DNA of 64,000 nucleotides, taken from the NCBI GenBank assembly GCA_019752335.1, contig JAIEMJ010000040.1, positions 62,001 through 126,000 of the forward strand, written 5' to 3'. This document shows positions 16,844-26,369 of this stretch, one piece after another. Under the pieces are notes generated by a model, which saw only the letters and a list, made by a program, of their open reading frames with translations, ran no database searches and had not been told where the DNA came from. Position numbers and translations under genes: made by a program. The stretch's first letter is position 1. Each line of letters opens with the position of its first letter. The stretch is from Bryobacteraceae bacterium (lineage in GTDB: Bacteria; Acidobacteriota; Terriglobia; Bryobacterales; Bryobacteraceae).

Positions 16844-17719
16844 TTAGTAAGTGGCCCCTTTGATGGGCAAGCGGACGCGATACACGCTGGTGTAGGCGGT
16901 GATGTAGAGCGTCATCAAGTCCGCGTCGCCGAAGGCCAGGTTACGCGGGGGCTCCGGTGTTTTGATGCTTTTGACGAGTTTGCCTTGGCTCGAATAAATC
17001 GCAATGTCATCGCAGGCGACATAGACGTTGCCCTTTTCGTCGGTGCGTAAGCCATCTGGCGGTCCGGTGATCCCAGAGACGAAGACGCGCTGATTGCTGA
17101 CGGCGCCCGCGCGATCCACGTCGAAGACCAGCACGGAGCGCTCATCGGAATTGGCCACGTACAAGAGCCGCCCATTGGGCGCCAACGTCACGCCGTTCGG
17201 CCGCCCGGCGGTTTTGGCGACGAGGCTCAATTCGTTTTTCGGGCTGAGCCGGTAGATGCCGTAAAAGTCGAGTTCGCGCGTGTCGGACTGTTGGCCAAAG
17301 GCCGGATCCGTAAAGTAGACGTTGCGATCCTTGCGTACGCAGATGTCATTCGGCGCGTTGAAGCGCTTGCCCTCGTAGCGCTCGGCGAGCACCTCCTGCG
17401 CACCTGTCTTCAAGTTCGTCCGCACCACGCGGCGCGTGCGCGTCTCGCAGGAGTAGAGATGGCCATCGGCGTCGACGGCGTTGCCGTTCGTCCCGTTCGA
17501 CTTTTCGCGCCAGGCAGTGCTGCCCTTGCCGGGGACAAACTTCTGAATGAGGTTACTGGGGACGTCGCTGAAGAGGAGGTAGCCTTCGGGCACCCAGACG
17601 GGCCCTTCGGTGAAGAGGTGGCGGGCGGAGACCCGGTCAATCCTGGTTTCGAAGTCCGCGAGCGACTTCGGCGCTTCGTCCTGCGCCAGCAGCGCGAGCG
17701 CTATAATGGGAATCACCAT
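16844..17719 (-). CDS. exported SMP-30/gluconolactonase-family protein
   Basis: The chosen start is ATG 17719, which gives a short signal segment (MVIPIIALALLAQ); an in-frame start at 17755 would add 12 residues and overlap the divergent gene. The propeller shows typical SMP-30 blades: FTEGPVWVPEGYLLFSDVP, GNAVDADGHLYSCE, FNAPNDICVRKDRNVYFTDPAFG, GRPNGVTLAPNGRLLYVANSDE and GPPDGLRTDEKGNVYVA. The Glu, Asn and Asp residues that hold the catalytic metal are present. It probably hydrolyses a sugar lactone in the periplasm. It is seven bases downstream of nothing else on this strand until thiF. Confidence 0.85.
   Translation of the reverse strand: MVIPIIALALLAQDEAPKSLADFETRIDRVSARHLFTEGPVWVPEGYLLFSDVPSNLIQKFVPGKGSTAWREKSNGTNGNAVDADGHLYSCETRTRRVVRTNLKTGAQEVLAERYEGKRFNAPNDICVRKDRNVYFTDPAFGQQSDTRELDFYGIYRLSPKNELSLVAKTAGRPNGVTLAPNGRLLYVANSDERSVLVFDVDRAGAVSNQRVFVSGITGPPDGLRTDEKGNVYVACDDIAIYSSQGKLVKSIKTPEPPRNLAFGDADLMTLYITAYTSVYRVRLPIKGATY
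17702..17707 (+). promoter_or_regulatory. possible -10 box, leaderless transcript of DUF1684 gene
   Basis: TATAAT ends 10 bases before ATG 17718. No consensus -35 is visible. A transcript started at normal distance would have almost no leader. Confidence 0.35.
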
Positions 17720-18605
17720 GAAGCCGATATGGAATGCGGTGTTTCTTCTTGCCATGAGTATGCTTGTTTCAGCAGCCGACCCCCTGAGTATAAAGGACTA
17801 CACGGCGTCGATTGAGAAATGGCGTGCGGAGTCCGAGGCGAAGCTGAAGTCCGACACGGGCTGGCTGACGGTTTCCGGCCTGTTCTGGTTGAAGGAAGGC
17901 AAGAATACGTTTGGGTCCGCGGCGGACAACGATTTGGTGCTGCCCAAGGGCTCGCCGGCGCACGCGGGCGTCTTCCTGCGGACCGGCAAGCGCATCGGGG
18001 TGACGGTGAACCCCGGCGCTTCGGTGACGTTGAAGGGCAAACCCGTCACCCGAATTGAAGCGTTGGTGAATGACGATCAAGCGAAGGAAGATATCCTCGT
18101 GCTGGGTGACGTGAGCCTCTTCGTGATTGACCGCGGGACGAAGATCGGCATCCGCATGCGGAACAAGAATAGCCAGTTGCGGCGCGAGTTCACGCACAAG
18201 ACGTGGTTTCCGGTGCAGCCGAACTACCGGGTGGTGGCGAAGTTCATCCCGCAGCCCGAGCGCGTGATTCGCATCCCGAATATCGTGAACGAGATGGAAG
18301 AGCACAAGGCGATCGGGCTAACGGAGTTCGTGCTGAACGGCAAGACCTACCGTTTAGAGCCCGTACTGGCCGACGGGCAGTTCTTCTACATCTTCAAGGA
18401 CAAAACAGCCGGCAAGCAGACCTACGGCGCCGGGCGGTATCTTTACTCCGAGCTACCCAAGGACGGCAAAGTGGTGATCGACTTCAACAAGGCCTACAAC
18501 CCGCCCTGCGTCTTTACTCCTTACGCCACCTGTCCGCTGCCGCTCAAACACAATCAGCTCGACATCCCGATTCCCGCGGGCGAACTGAAGTACGGCGACC
18601 ACTAG
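17718..18605 (+). CDS. exported DUF1684 protein
   Basis: The 295-residue protein has a signal peptide (WNAVFLLAMSMLVSAAD). DUF1684 signatures are clear: GWLTVSGLFWLKEGKNTFGS near residue 48, DNDLVLPKGSPAHAG, and the C-terminal NPPCVFTPYATCPLPLKHNQL followed by PAGELKYG. The family is widespread in Acidobacteriota and Bacteroidota and has no proven function. Its ATG shares bases with the start codon of the divergent SMP-30 gene (CATG), so the two genes have no intergenic space. Its end is two bases from the convergent ABC ATPase gene. Confidence 0.92.
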   Translation: MKPIWNAVFLLAMSMLVSAADPLSIKDYTASIEKWRAESEAKLKSDTGWLTVSGLFWLKEGKNTFGSAADNDLVLPKGSPAHAGVFLRTGKRIGVTVNPGASVTLKGKPVTRIEALVNDDQAKEDILVLGDVSLFVIDRGTKIGIRMRNKNSQLRREFTHKTWFPVQPNYRVVAKFIPQPERVIRIPNIVNEMEEHKAIGLTEFVLNGKTYRLEPVLADGQFFYIFKDKTAGKQTYGAGRYLYSELPKDGKVVIDFNKAYNPPCVFTPYATCPLPLKHNQLDIPIPAGELKYGDH

Positions 18606-18607
18606 CC

Positions 18608-19282
18608 TCACGACACGATGCGGCCGTCGCGCATGTGAACGATGCGGTCGGCGAAGGCGGCGGCTTCGGGGTTGTGGGTGATCATGATGATCGTCTGATG
18701 GAGACGATGATTGAGATCGCGGAGGAGATCGAGCACGAGGTTGGAATTCTCGGTGTCAAGGTTGCCCGTTGGCTCGTCGGCCAAGAGGAGCGCGGGGTGA
18801 TTCACGAGCGCGCGGGCAATCGCCACGCGTTGCTGCTCGCCGCCGGACATCGCGCGAGGCTTATGATTGAGACGATCGCTGAGGCCGAGTAACTGCAAGA
18901 CCTCCTGAAAGTTGGCATCCGGCGCGGACTTGTTTCCGGCAATGTATTTCGCGATGTCAATATTCTCTTGCGCCGAGAGCGTCGGCAGTAAGTTGTATTT
19001 CTGAAAGATGAAGCCGACGGTGCGCTTGCGCAACTCGGTGCGCTCGCCTTCGGTGAGGGCGAGTAAGTCCTGGCCATTGAGGTGAACGGTGCCGGCGGTG
19101 GGCGGGGTGAGTCCGCCGAGAATGTTGAAGAGCGTCGATTTTCCGGAGCCCGAGTGGCCGGCGATGGCGACAAACTCGCCTTTGGCCACCGTGAGATCGA
19201 CGCCCCGCAGGGCCTGGACTTCCACGTCTCCCTGGTGGTAGATCTTCTTCAGTTGGCGGATCTCCACCATCGCATCAGTCAT
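18608..19282 (-). CDS. ABC transporter ATP-binding protein, LolD/MacB type
   Basis: The start MTDAMVEIRQL at 19282 is preferred over 19297, which lies deeper in the permease gene. Motifs: Walker A GHSGSGKST, Q-loop FIFQKYNLLPTL, signature MSGGEQQRVAIARAL, Walker B ALLLADEPTGNLD and H-loop IMITHNPE. The DEPTGNLDT form is typical of LolD, FtsE and MacB ATPases. It overlaps the permease gene by a few bases, so the two form one exporter. The substrate may be a lipoprotein, peptide or envelope component. Confidence 0.95.
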   Translation of the reverse strand: MTDAMVEIRQLKKIYHQGDVEVQALRGVDLTVAKGEFVAIAGHSGSGKSTLFNILGGLTPPTAGTVHLNGQDLLALTEGERTELRKRTVGFIFQKYNLLPTLSAQENIDIAKYIAGNKSAPDANFQEVLQLLGLSDRLNHKPRAMSGGEQQRVAIARALVNHPALLLADEPTGNLDTENSNLVLDLLRDLNHRLHQTIIMITHNPEAAAFADRIVHMRDGRIVS

Positions 19283-20372
19283 AAGACAAAGCCTCAATGG
19301 CGTCCTGTTTCGCCGCCTTCAATCCCGGGTACAGCGTGCCCAGCAACGCGCCGAGCAAGGCGATCAACAACGCCTTCGGCCACCACAACGGCGTAATCTT
19401 CTGTTGCATGGAGGCGGGAATCGTTACCAGGAACAGGTATCGCGTGCCGAAGGAAAAGAGTATGCCGGTGATCGCGCCCAACACCGCGAGCAACAAGGAC
19501 TCGCGCAGGAGAATATTCACGATAAACGCAGGCGACGCGCCGAGCGCTTTCAGAATGCCAATTTCGCGGGTGCGTTCCAACACCGCCGTATACATCGAGA
19601 GAAAAACAAAGATAAAGCCAATGGCAACCGAAATGCCGACGATTACTTTTAGAAAGATGGTGAGCGCGGGAACCTTGTCCGCGCTGAAGGCGGAGAGAAC
19701 TTCTTCCATCGTATTCACGCCGTAGTCGGGCTGGTTTTTCTTCAGTCCCGCCACGACGGCGGGAATGTTTTCGGGGCGGTCCACCTTCAGGTAGATCTGG
19801 GTGATGCGGCCCGGGTTGCTGGTGAGATCCTGCAGCACCGGAAGCTGGACGAACATGCGGCCCAGCTTGCCGCTTTCGACGATGCCGCAAACGATCCATT
19901 CTTTATTGAGGAGCGGAATCTTCGAGCCCACGCGGAGCTTCTTTTCTCTGGCGTAGAACTCGTCCACGATGATGTCGGTTTCCTGGCGGAAGGGTCCGCC
20001 CGAGAGGAAGCGGATGCCGCCGGCCATGCGGGAGGAGCGATCCAGATCAATGCCGTGGAGCGAATTGGGGAATTGCAAGCTGTGCATCAGCACGCCGGCG
20101 GCGATGGTGACGTGGGGCTGGGTTTCGAGGTAAGGGATCAGCTTTTCGTTCAGCGGCGCGGCGCCGCCACCGGTGCCGAAGGAGGCGGTGGGTGAGCGGA
20201 AGATGACATCGGCGCCGGCGCCGCGGGCGCGCTCCCGATTGTCTTCCAGCATGCCGTCGCTCAAGCCGACGATGGTGAGCACCAGCGTAACGGAAAAAGC
20301 GATGGCTAGAATGCTCAGGCCGGTGCGAACGGGGCGGTGCTTCAGGTTTTCAATGACGAGGTGATTAACCAA
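19275..20372 (-). CDS. ABC transporter permease, MacB/FtsX family
   Basis: The 365-residue permease has an N-terminal membrane helix (VRTGLSILAIAFSVTLVLTIVG), a large periplasmic domain of about 230 residues, then three C-terminal helices (FLKVIVGISVAIGFIFVFLSM, LRESLLLAVLGAITGILFSFG, LLIALLGALLGTLYPG). Before the last helices is the conserved RTREIGILKALGASP loop that contacts the ATPase. The start appears to be TTG 20372, four bases after the stop of the upstream LamG-like gene. It works with the adjacent ATPase as a mechanotransmission-type exporter. Confidence 0.92.
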   Translation of the reverse strand: MVNHLVIENLKHRPVRTGLSILAIAFSVTLVLTIVGLSDGMLEDNRERARGAGADVIFRSPTASFGTGGGAAPLNEKLIPYLETQPHVTIAAGVLMHSLQFPNSLHGIDLDRSSRMAGGIRFLSGGPFRQETDIIVDEFYAREKKLRVGSKIPLLNKEWIVCGIVESGKLGRMFVQLPVLQDLTSNPGRITQIYLKVDRPENIPAVVAGLKKNQPDYGVNTMEEVLSAFSADKVPALTIFLKVIVGISVAIGFIFVFLSMYTAVLERTREIGILKALGASPAFIVNILLRESLLLAVLGAITGILFSFGTRYLFLVTIPASMQQKITPLWWPKALLIALLGALLGTLYPGLKAAKQDAIEALSYD

Positions 20373-20376
20373 GCTT

Positions 20377-20976
20377 CTAGTGTACTTCGCCGCGAATCTT
20401 CAGGTTGCGAAAAGACGCGCGCTCGAAGAAAGAGCCCAGGCCGACGCGGCCTTCGGTGAGGCTGAGGTCGTGGGCTTCGAGCGAGGCGTTCTTCTGGCCG
20501 TCGAACTCCATCCAGGCGTGGGTGCCGTTGACGATGAGCTTGACATGGGTCCAGTCGTCGGTGGGCAGCGTGGCGGGGCCGGTTTTGGCGCTGATGCGAA
20601 CGCGCTCGCCGCCGTAGACGTGGAACATGCCGTTGTGGACGATCTGCTTGTCGGCGCGATCGAGCGAGAGGTGCGCGTAGTTGAAGTGGGCGGCGTCCTG
20701 CCAGTGATAGAGCAGGATGAGGCTCTTCCCTTCGGTGCGCTTCACGTCGACTTCCAGGGTGACCTTGCGATAAGCGGGAGTCCGCGCGAGGGCGTACTGC
20801 ATGGGCCGGCGGGGTTCGGGCTTGGCGGGGCCGATTTTCAGCATCTCGAGGAGATTCGGCTCGGCGCGCCACTCCGCGGCGACGGGGACGTCCCAGGTTT
20901 GGCCCAGCGCTTGGACGGTTTCCCACGTGGGACCAGCCAGGGCGAACGCGGCGAGAGGCAGCAAGAGAAAACGCAT
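20377..20976 (-). CDS. exported LamG/DUF1080-like protein
   Basis: The start at ATG 20976 gives a signal peptide (FLLLPLAAFALAGP) and 199 residues; the longer frame lies over the divergent gene. The body looks like a concanavalin-like jelly roll of the DUF1080/family-16 type: RKVTLEVDVKRTEGKSLILLYHWQD, HFNYAHLSL, DDWTHVKLIVNGTHAWMEFDGQ, SLTEGRVGLGSFFERASFRNLKI. Such domains bind or cleave glycans. It is the first gene of a three-gene operon with the ABC exporter. Confidence 0.75.
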   Translation of the reverse strand: MRFLLLPLAAFALAGPTWETVQALGQTWDVPVAAEWRAEPNLLEMLKIGPAKPEPRRPMQYALARTPAYRKVTLEVDVKRTEGKSLILLYHWQDAAHFNYAHLSLDRADKQIVHNGMFHVYGGERVRISAKTGPATLPTDDWTHVKLIVNGTHAWMEFDGQKNASLEAHDLSLTEGRVGLGSFFERASFRNLKIRGEVH

Positions 20977-20983
20977 AAGCCTT

Positions 20984-20989
20984 ATTGTA
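20984..20989 (-). promoter_or_regulatory. possible -10 box, leaderless transcript of LamG-like gene
   Basis: On the minus strand TACAAT ends seven bases before ATG 20976. The whole gap to the divergent gene is 30 bases, so the leader must be very short. Confidence 0.35.
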
Positions 20990-20994
20990 TTGCG

Positions 20995-21000
20995 TATCAT
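20995..21000 (+). promoter_or_regulatory. possible -10 box, leaderless transcript of membrane protein gene
   Basis: TATCAT ends six bases before ATG 21007. No Shine-Dalgarno sequence is present in the preceding 20 bases. Confidence 0.35.
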
Positions 21001-21006
21001 CAACGC

Positions 21007-21447
21007 ATGAGAGCGATTCTCACCGGAGCCTTGCTGGCTGGCGTGCTGGACCTGGCCGACGCGCTGGTATTTTTCTCCAATCGTGGCGCGCGGCCGGTGC
21101 GCATCTTGCAGTCGATCGCCAGCGGCGTGCAAGGCGTGAGCGCGTATCGCGGCGGTGTGAGCAGCGCAGTTTTGGGCATCGCGTTGCATTTCGGGGTCGC
21201 GCTGGTGGCGGCGCTGGGCTACGCCATTCTGTGCCGCAACGTGCGTTGGGTGAAGCGGAATTTGGTGCAAGGCGGCTTGCTGTACGGGCTCGGGTTCTAC
21301 CTTTTCATGAACCTGGTGGTGCTACCGCTGTCGGCATTCCCCGGCCACATCTGGCCGCCCGTGGTGACGTCGGTATTTCTGAACGGAGTCCTGGCGCACT
21401 TGTTCCTGGTGGGGCTCCCCATCGCCTGGGCCGCTCGACGGTTTTGA
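21007..21447 (+). CDS. small integral membrane protein, function unknown
   Basis: The ATG at 21007 gives 146 residues; the much longer open frame upstream runs antisense to the LamG-like gene. Four hydrophobic segments are visible: AILTGALLAGVLDLADALVFF, VLGIALHFGVALVAALGYAIL, GGLLYGLGFYLFMNLVVLP and SVFLNGVLAHLFLVGLPIAW. The opening LDLADALVFFSNRGARPVRILQSIASG recurs in unnamed membrane proteins of soil bacteria, from memory of the family. No function is assigned. Confidence 0.7.
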   Translation: MRAILTGALLAGVLDLADALVFFSNRGARPVRILQSIASGVQGVSAYRGGVSSAVLGIALHFGVALVAALGYAILCRNVRWVKRNLVQGGLLYGLGFYLFMNLVVLPLSAFPGHIWPPVVTSVFLNGVLAHLFLVGLPIAWAARRF

Positions 21448-21513
21448 GCGCTGAGATTCTGGCGCTCTGGATGCCACCTCGTCGAGACACTGTACAGGTG
21501 TAGAAGCGCGAAA

Positions 21514-21564
21514 GCCCGCGACTTTCAGCGCGGGCCTCGGAATTGGTGCTCTTAGAGCCACCAA
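21514..21564. repeat. two tandem hairpins downstream of membrane protein gene
   Basis: The first hairpin has a perfect 7-bp stem (21514-21520 with 21529-21535, loop of 8). The second pairs 21543-21548 with 21559-21564, plus three inner pairs and one bulge. No T-run follows, so it may be a factor-dependent terminator or an mRNA-stabilising element. The rest of 21448-21640 shows nothing. Confidence 0.4.
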
Positions 21565-21640
21565 CTTGAGAATAGCGCTAATTACAGGAGGCGGCTAGCT
21601 GCCGAAGTGGCGTCCTCGCGCGCGTGACGGCTTTGACCAC

Positions 21641-22251
<611 letters not shown>

Positions 22252-22257
22252 CTACCG

Positions 22258-23163
22258 CTAGCGGCCGAAGGCCCGGCGCGGGTTCTCCCACAAGAGCTGC
22301 CGGGCTTGTTCCAGTCTCAGCTGCGGGAGGAAATCCTGGTAGAGGGTTTCGTAGCCGCGATAGTTGCCGCCGCCGGGTTCGCCGACGTGCCACCAGCCGG
22401 CGTCGTGGCTGATCAGCGTCCGGGATAGCAGCTTAGACTGCGCCATGAAGTTGACGCACTCCACATGCCAATCCAAGGATTTCGGCCCGATCCCGTCGAA
22501 CTCTACCCAGGCACCGGCGCGAGCCACTTCGGCGTGGACGCGGTGGTCGCGCTCATTCTGCGCGTGGACCCAGACGAACTTCCGCAACGGCAGCTTCAGG
22601 CGATCCAAGATTTCGATTTGCTCACGGGCCGCGCCGCGGCCGCTGTGGGAAGCGATGGTGAGTCCGGTTTCGCGCGAGGTGAGGGCGGCGGCTTCCACCA
22701 GCTTGCGGTCCCACGCGCCGAGCGGCGCGTCGTTGACGCCGATCTTGATGAAGCGCGGCTTCGTTCCGTCGATCCCCTGGCGGAACTCAGCCACCCAACG
22801 GCGGGCGAGTTGCTGCGCGGTCTCCGTCTTGGCGAAGTCCGGCAGGTGGCGGTAACGGTTGGCGGCGTAGAGGCCGGTGTTGGTCCAGATCTCAAGGCCA
22901 CAGGCCTGGGAGAGCCGCGCGAGCAGGACGGGATCCCGGCCCAGAAAATTCGGGGTGCATTCGAGCAGGCGCACGCAGCCTCGCTGCACGATGGCGTCGA
23001 GCTTGGGCTTCGCGGCGGCGAAGACCTCGTCGCGCTGGTAGCGCGAGGGCGAGGCGATGGCTGCGCCGGCGAAGTCCACCAGGATGTGCTCGTGGACGAG
23101 GATCGATTTCGACGGCGGGGCCAGGGCGGCCGTGAGCCACGCGCGTCTGCTCCAGGAAGCCAT
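22258..23163 (-). CDS. phosphotriesterase-family metal-dependent hydrolase
   Basis: The 301-residue protein has the amidohydrolase-superfamily metal ligands in PTE order: HEHI near residue 24, the lysine of RFIKIGVND that would be carboxylated, SHSGRG and WVHAQNE histidines, and the final Asp of LISHDAGWW. A short N-terminal hydrophobic stretch (SRRAWLTAALAPP) could be an export signal. Its ATG directly abuts the TAG of the upstream TonB receptor gene, so they are one transcription unit. Likely substrates are lactones or phosphoesters imported by that receptor. Confidence 0.85.
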   Translation of the reverse strand: MASWSRRAWLTAALAPPSKSILVHEHILVDFAGAAIASPSRYQRDEVFAAAKPKLDAIVQRGCVRLLECTPNFLGRDPVLLARLSQACGLEIWTNTGLYAANRYRHLPDFAKTETAQQLARRWVAEFRQGIDGTKPRFIKIGVNDAPLGAWDRKLVEAAALTSRETGLTIASHSGRGAAREQIEILDRLKLPLRKFVWVHAQNERDHRVHAEVARAGAWVEFDGIGPKSLDWHVECVNFMAQSKLLSRTLISHDAGWWHVGEPGGGNYRGYETLYQDFLPQLRLEQARQLLWENPRRAFGR

Positions 23164-26100
23164 CTACCAGAAGAGCTTCAAGCCGAACTGGAACTGGCGG
23201 GGGTCCAGAGCCGAGGTGTAAGCCAGGGGCGTTGAAGCGCTACTGCGATTCGCGATGATCGGGTTGGGTAACGTAGAAACTGGAACGTCGCCGACAATGT
23301 TATTCACGGTGCGGAAATTCGTGTGGTTGAAGAGATTGAAGCCTTCGGCGAGAAACTCCAGGGCCTGATTTTCACGCGAGCCGAAATGGAAGCGGCGGGA
23401 GAGGCGTAAGTCGAAACTATTGAAGGCGGGGCCTTGTCCCATGTTGCGGCCCAACGTCGCGGGGCGTTTGTTATTCACGTAAGTGTCGCCCTGATTGTCA
23501 ACGCCGGTAAGTACATTGAACGGCCGCCAGGAGCTCGCAATGAAAATGGGAGAAACGCTCCAATCCTTGGTAAGCCGGTTCTTCGCCTGGCTCTGATAGA
23601 CGGCATTAAAGACGGTACGGTGTTTCTGGTGGAAAGAAGAAAGGGCGCGTTCGGCGCGGAAATTGAGTTGGTCCTGCGGGGAGTAGTCCGAATTAAAGTC
23701 AGTTGATTCGTCGATGGCGCGCGAGTAGGTCTGATTGAAGTTAAACGAAAAGCCCTTCGAGAAGCGCTTCGTCACCTGCAGAATTCCGGCGTGGTAGAAC
23801 GAGTTGGCGTCCGAGATGGCGTTGTTGATTTGCAGGAGCAGTGGATTCGGACGGACAAAGAGCGGACGTCCATCGGGTAGGCGTTGGCCGGAGTAAGCGA
23901 CGTTGCGGCCGGTGTTGCGTGCCAGGTGTGCGGCGCGATTGAAGTTATAGCCTAACGACACAGCGAAGCCGCCGATTTGCCGCTCCACTTCGAGGCTCGC
24001 CTGATGGGCCCACGGATTCTGGAAGCCGGGCTCGATCCCGAAGACGACGGAGCCAGGCAGATTCGGCCCGACGCGGATGCCGAACTGCGCCAAATCGGCT
24101 TGCGAGATCTGCCGCGAACCGATGACGCCTTGCGCGGTCAAGGTCTGGAAGACGGTGGCCGAAGTAACGAATTGGCTGGTGCGGGGATCGCGGAAAATGG
24201 CGCTGGTGGGCGTCAGCAACACCTGGTTGATGAAGCGCCCGGAGAGAGGGTCAGCGACGCCGGCGATCTGTCCATTTACTTGCGAATAGTAAAGTCCGTA
24301 GCCGCCGCGAATGGCCATTTTCTGGTCACTGCCGGGTGACCAGGCGAAGCCCACGCGCGGGCCGATGTTATTGTAGTCGCGCGGTACCACGGGATTGTGG
24401 CGTTCCACCTCGTAGCGCAGGCCGCCGTTCAAGGTGAGATGCGAATTTACCTTCCAGGTGTCCTGCACGAAGAGGTTGTAGCGCGTCGTGGTGATCTTGT
24501 AGTTCGGGTCGCCGAAGCCTTGCTGGTAGAGTTCGGGGATGCCGAGCGCGTAGCTTTGTAGGGCGCTAATCGGCTGGCTGAGCACTGGGATCAGGCGCTG
24601 CTGGCCAGAGGCGGCAAGCAAGCCTCCCAAGGTAGTAGCGATATTCGGGTCGCCGGTGGCCGATTGCAGCACCAGCGCCAGCGGAATGCGCGAGCCGAAG
24701 GTGAAGCGGCCGCCAAGGAAAGTGTCGGATTGCTGGTTCACGCGCGTGGGGTTAATGTCCCAGCCGAACTTCACGCTGTGCTTTCCCGAGAGATAAGAGA
24801 AATTCTGCAAGGCCTGATAGTGGCGCTCAATGTTGCGGTATGGCACAAAGATCTGGCGGCCGAAGAAACCGAAACCGTTGATGTTGATCTCCGGGCCATT
24901 CGGATCATTGGGCAGCACCTTCAGGCGGTTGTAGCCCCATTGCGCGCGGGTTTCCATGATCCAGCGCGGATTGAAGATATAGGTGTCGGAAACGGCGCCG
25001 GTGAGATCCGTCTGGTTGACCGCGCGGCCGCGGTTAAAGCCGTCAAGCGCGCCAAAGGCGTTGTTGCTCGACGGGTTCTTCGTAAAATTGCTGCGCAGGA
25101 AGAAGGAGTGGTTGTCGTTAAGGCGGACGTCCCATTTCCCCGAAAGCTGGTTATTACGCTCGGAGAACGGGAAATTGCCGGAGTTCTGCGAGAATAACCG
25201 GGGCACGGCCGGGTTATTGCCGGGGACTAACAAGGCGCGCCCTTGCCGCGCCAAGCCCACCAGCGCTGGGCTGCCGGTACCTTCGAGGAAAGTGAGCAGG
25301 TCGGCTTGCCCTTGGGGCAGGCGATTGAAGACGCTGCGGTCCTGCAGAATCGGAATGAAGTTGGTCTCCTGCCGGCTCAAGTGTTCGTAGGCAAAGAACA
25401 GAAACTGCTTGTCCTTCACGAGCGCGCCGCCGGCGGTGGCCCCGGCTTGGGTCCGCGTGAAGGAGGACTTACCGGGATCAAAGTAGTTGCGCGCCTGAAT
25501 ATTCTTGTGCCGCAAGAAGCCAAAGATATTGCCCTTCCAGGTATTCGTCCCGGACTTCGAAATGATATTCACCACGCCGCCCGAAGCATTGCCAAACTCG
25601 GCGGAGAATGAGTTGCGGTTGATCTGAAACTCCTGCGCCGCCTCCTGCGAGAACGTCGGCCGGACGCCTCCGGAGACGTTGTAATTCTCCAGACCATCGA
25701 TAAAGAAGCCGTTGCCGCGGCCGTTGGAGCCACCAAAGCTCAAGCCGGAGTTCGGCGTTTGGATAGGCCGAAAGCTGGTATCGTCCGCGAGATTCTGCGT
25801 GGAGACCACGCCCGGCGCGAGCACCGCGAAGTCCAGGAAGTTGCGTTTGTTGATCGGCAGATTGGTGATGGCGCGCTGCTCGACGGTATTCGATTGCTGA
25901 GTGCGCTCCACTTCGACGGCGGCGGCCTCGGCGGTGACGTTCACTTCCGTGGCGACGGCGCCGGGTACAAGGTCGACGTTCATCGTAACCACGTCACCGA
26001 CACGGACTTCGACGCCGTCGAAAACTTTCGTCGAAAAGCCTGCGGCCTCGACACGCATCTTATAGGCGCCCGGCGGCAGCAAGGGCATCGTGAATTCGCC

Positions 26101-26283
26101 GCCGGCATTGCTCTCTACAGAACGCGTAAAGCCACGTTCCGCGTTGAGCAAAGTCACCTTGGACTGCCCAATGCCCCGGCCGGTGCCGTCGAGTACACTC
26201 CCGCGGACCTCGCCGGTACTGGAGGCCTGAGCCAGAGCCGTTTGACTGCACATCAATACTGCTACCACTACCCGGTGAAGCAT
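23164..26283 (-). CDS. TonB-dependent receptor with carboxypeptidase-regulatory N-domain (Oar-like)
   Basis: The start is ATG 26283, with AAAGGA eight bases upstream, giving 1039 residues. A signal peptide (HRVVVAVLMCSQTALAQA) is followed by a CarboxypepD_reg fold (GEVRGSVLDGTGRGIGQSKVTLLN, LPPGAYKMRVEAAGF). The plug region follows (QQSNTVEQRAITNLPINKRNFLDFAVLAPGV split by short loops, NGRGNGFFIDGLENYN, NRNSFSAEFGNASGGVVNIISKSGTN), then a long barrel ending on GLKLFW. It imports a large substrate across the outer membrane with TonB energy. It is the first gene of an operon with the phosphotriesterase homologue. Confidence 0.93.
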   Translation of the reverse strand: MLHRVVVAVLMCSQTALAQASSTGEVRGSVLDGTGRGIGQSKVTLLNAERGFTRSVESNAGGEFTMPLLPPGAYKMRVEAAGFSTKVFDGVEVRVGDVVTMNVDLVPGAVATEVNVTAEAAAVEVERTQQSNTVEQRAITNLPINKRNFLDFAVLAPGVVSTQNLADDTSFRPIQTPNSGLSFGGSNGRGNGFFIDGLENYNVSGGVRPTFSQEAAQEFQINRNSFSAEFGNASGGVVNIISKSGTNTWKGNIFGFLRHKNIQARNYFDPGKSSFTRTQAGATAGGALVKDKQFLFFAYEHLSRQETNFIPILQDRSVFNRLPQGQADLLTFLEGTGSPALVGLARQGRALLVPGNNPAVPRLFSQNSGNFPFSERNNQLSGKWDVRLNDNHSFFLRSNFTKNPSSNNAFGALDGFNRGRAVNQTDLTGAVSDTYIFNPRWIMETRAQWGYNRLKVLPNDPNGPEININGFGFFGRQIFVPYRNIERHYQALQNFSYLSGKHSVKFGWDINPTRVNQQSDTFLGGRFTFGSRIPLALVLQSATGDPNIATTLGGLLAASGQQRLIPVLSQPISALQSYALGIPELYQQGFGDPNYKITTTRYNLFVQDTWKVNSHLTLNGGLRYEVERHNPVVPRDYNNIGPRVGFAWSPGSDQKMAIRGGYGLYYSQVNGQIAGVADPLSGRFINQVLLTPTSAIFRDPRTSQFVTSATVFQTLTAQGVIGSRQISQADLAQFGIRVGPNLPGSVVFGIEPGFQNPWAHQASLEVERQIGGFAVSLGYNFNRAAHLARNTGRNVAYSGQRLPDGRPLFVRPNPLLLQINNAISDANSFYHAGILQVTKRFSKGFSFNFNQTYSRAIDESTDFNSDYSPQDQLNFRAERALSSFHQKHRTVFNAVYQSQAKNRLTKDWSVSPIFIASSWRPFNVLTGVDNQGDTYVNNKRPATLGRNMGQGPAFNSFDLRLSRRFHFGSRENQALEFLAEGFNLFNHTNFRTVNNIVGDVPVSTLPNPIIANRSSASTPLAYTSALDPRQFQFGLKLFW

Positions 26284-26369
26284 GAATGTTTCCTTTGCAT
26301 TAAAAACTAACACGCGCCACGCCAAATGCCAACCCCAGGAAGCACGGTACGATTTAGGGGAGTTAATAC

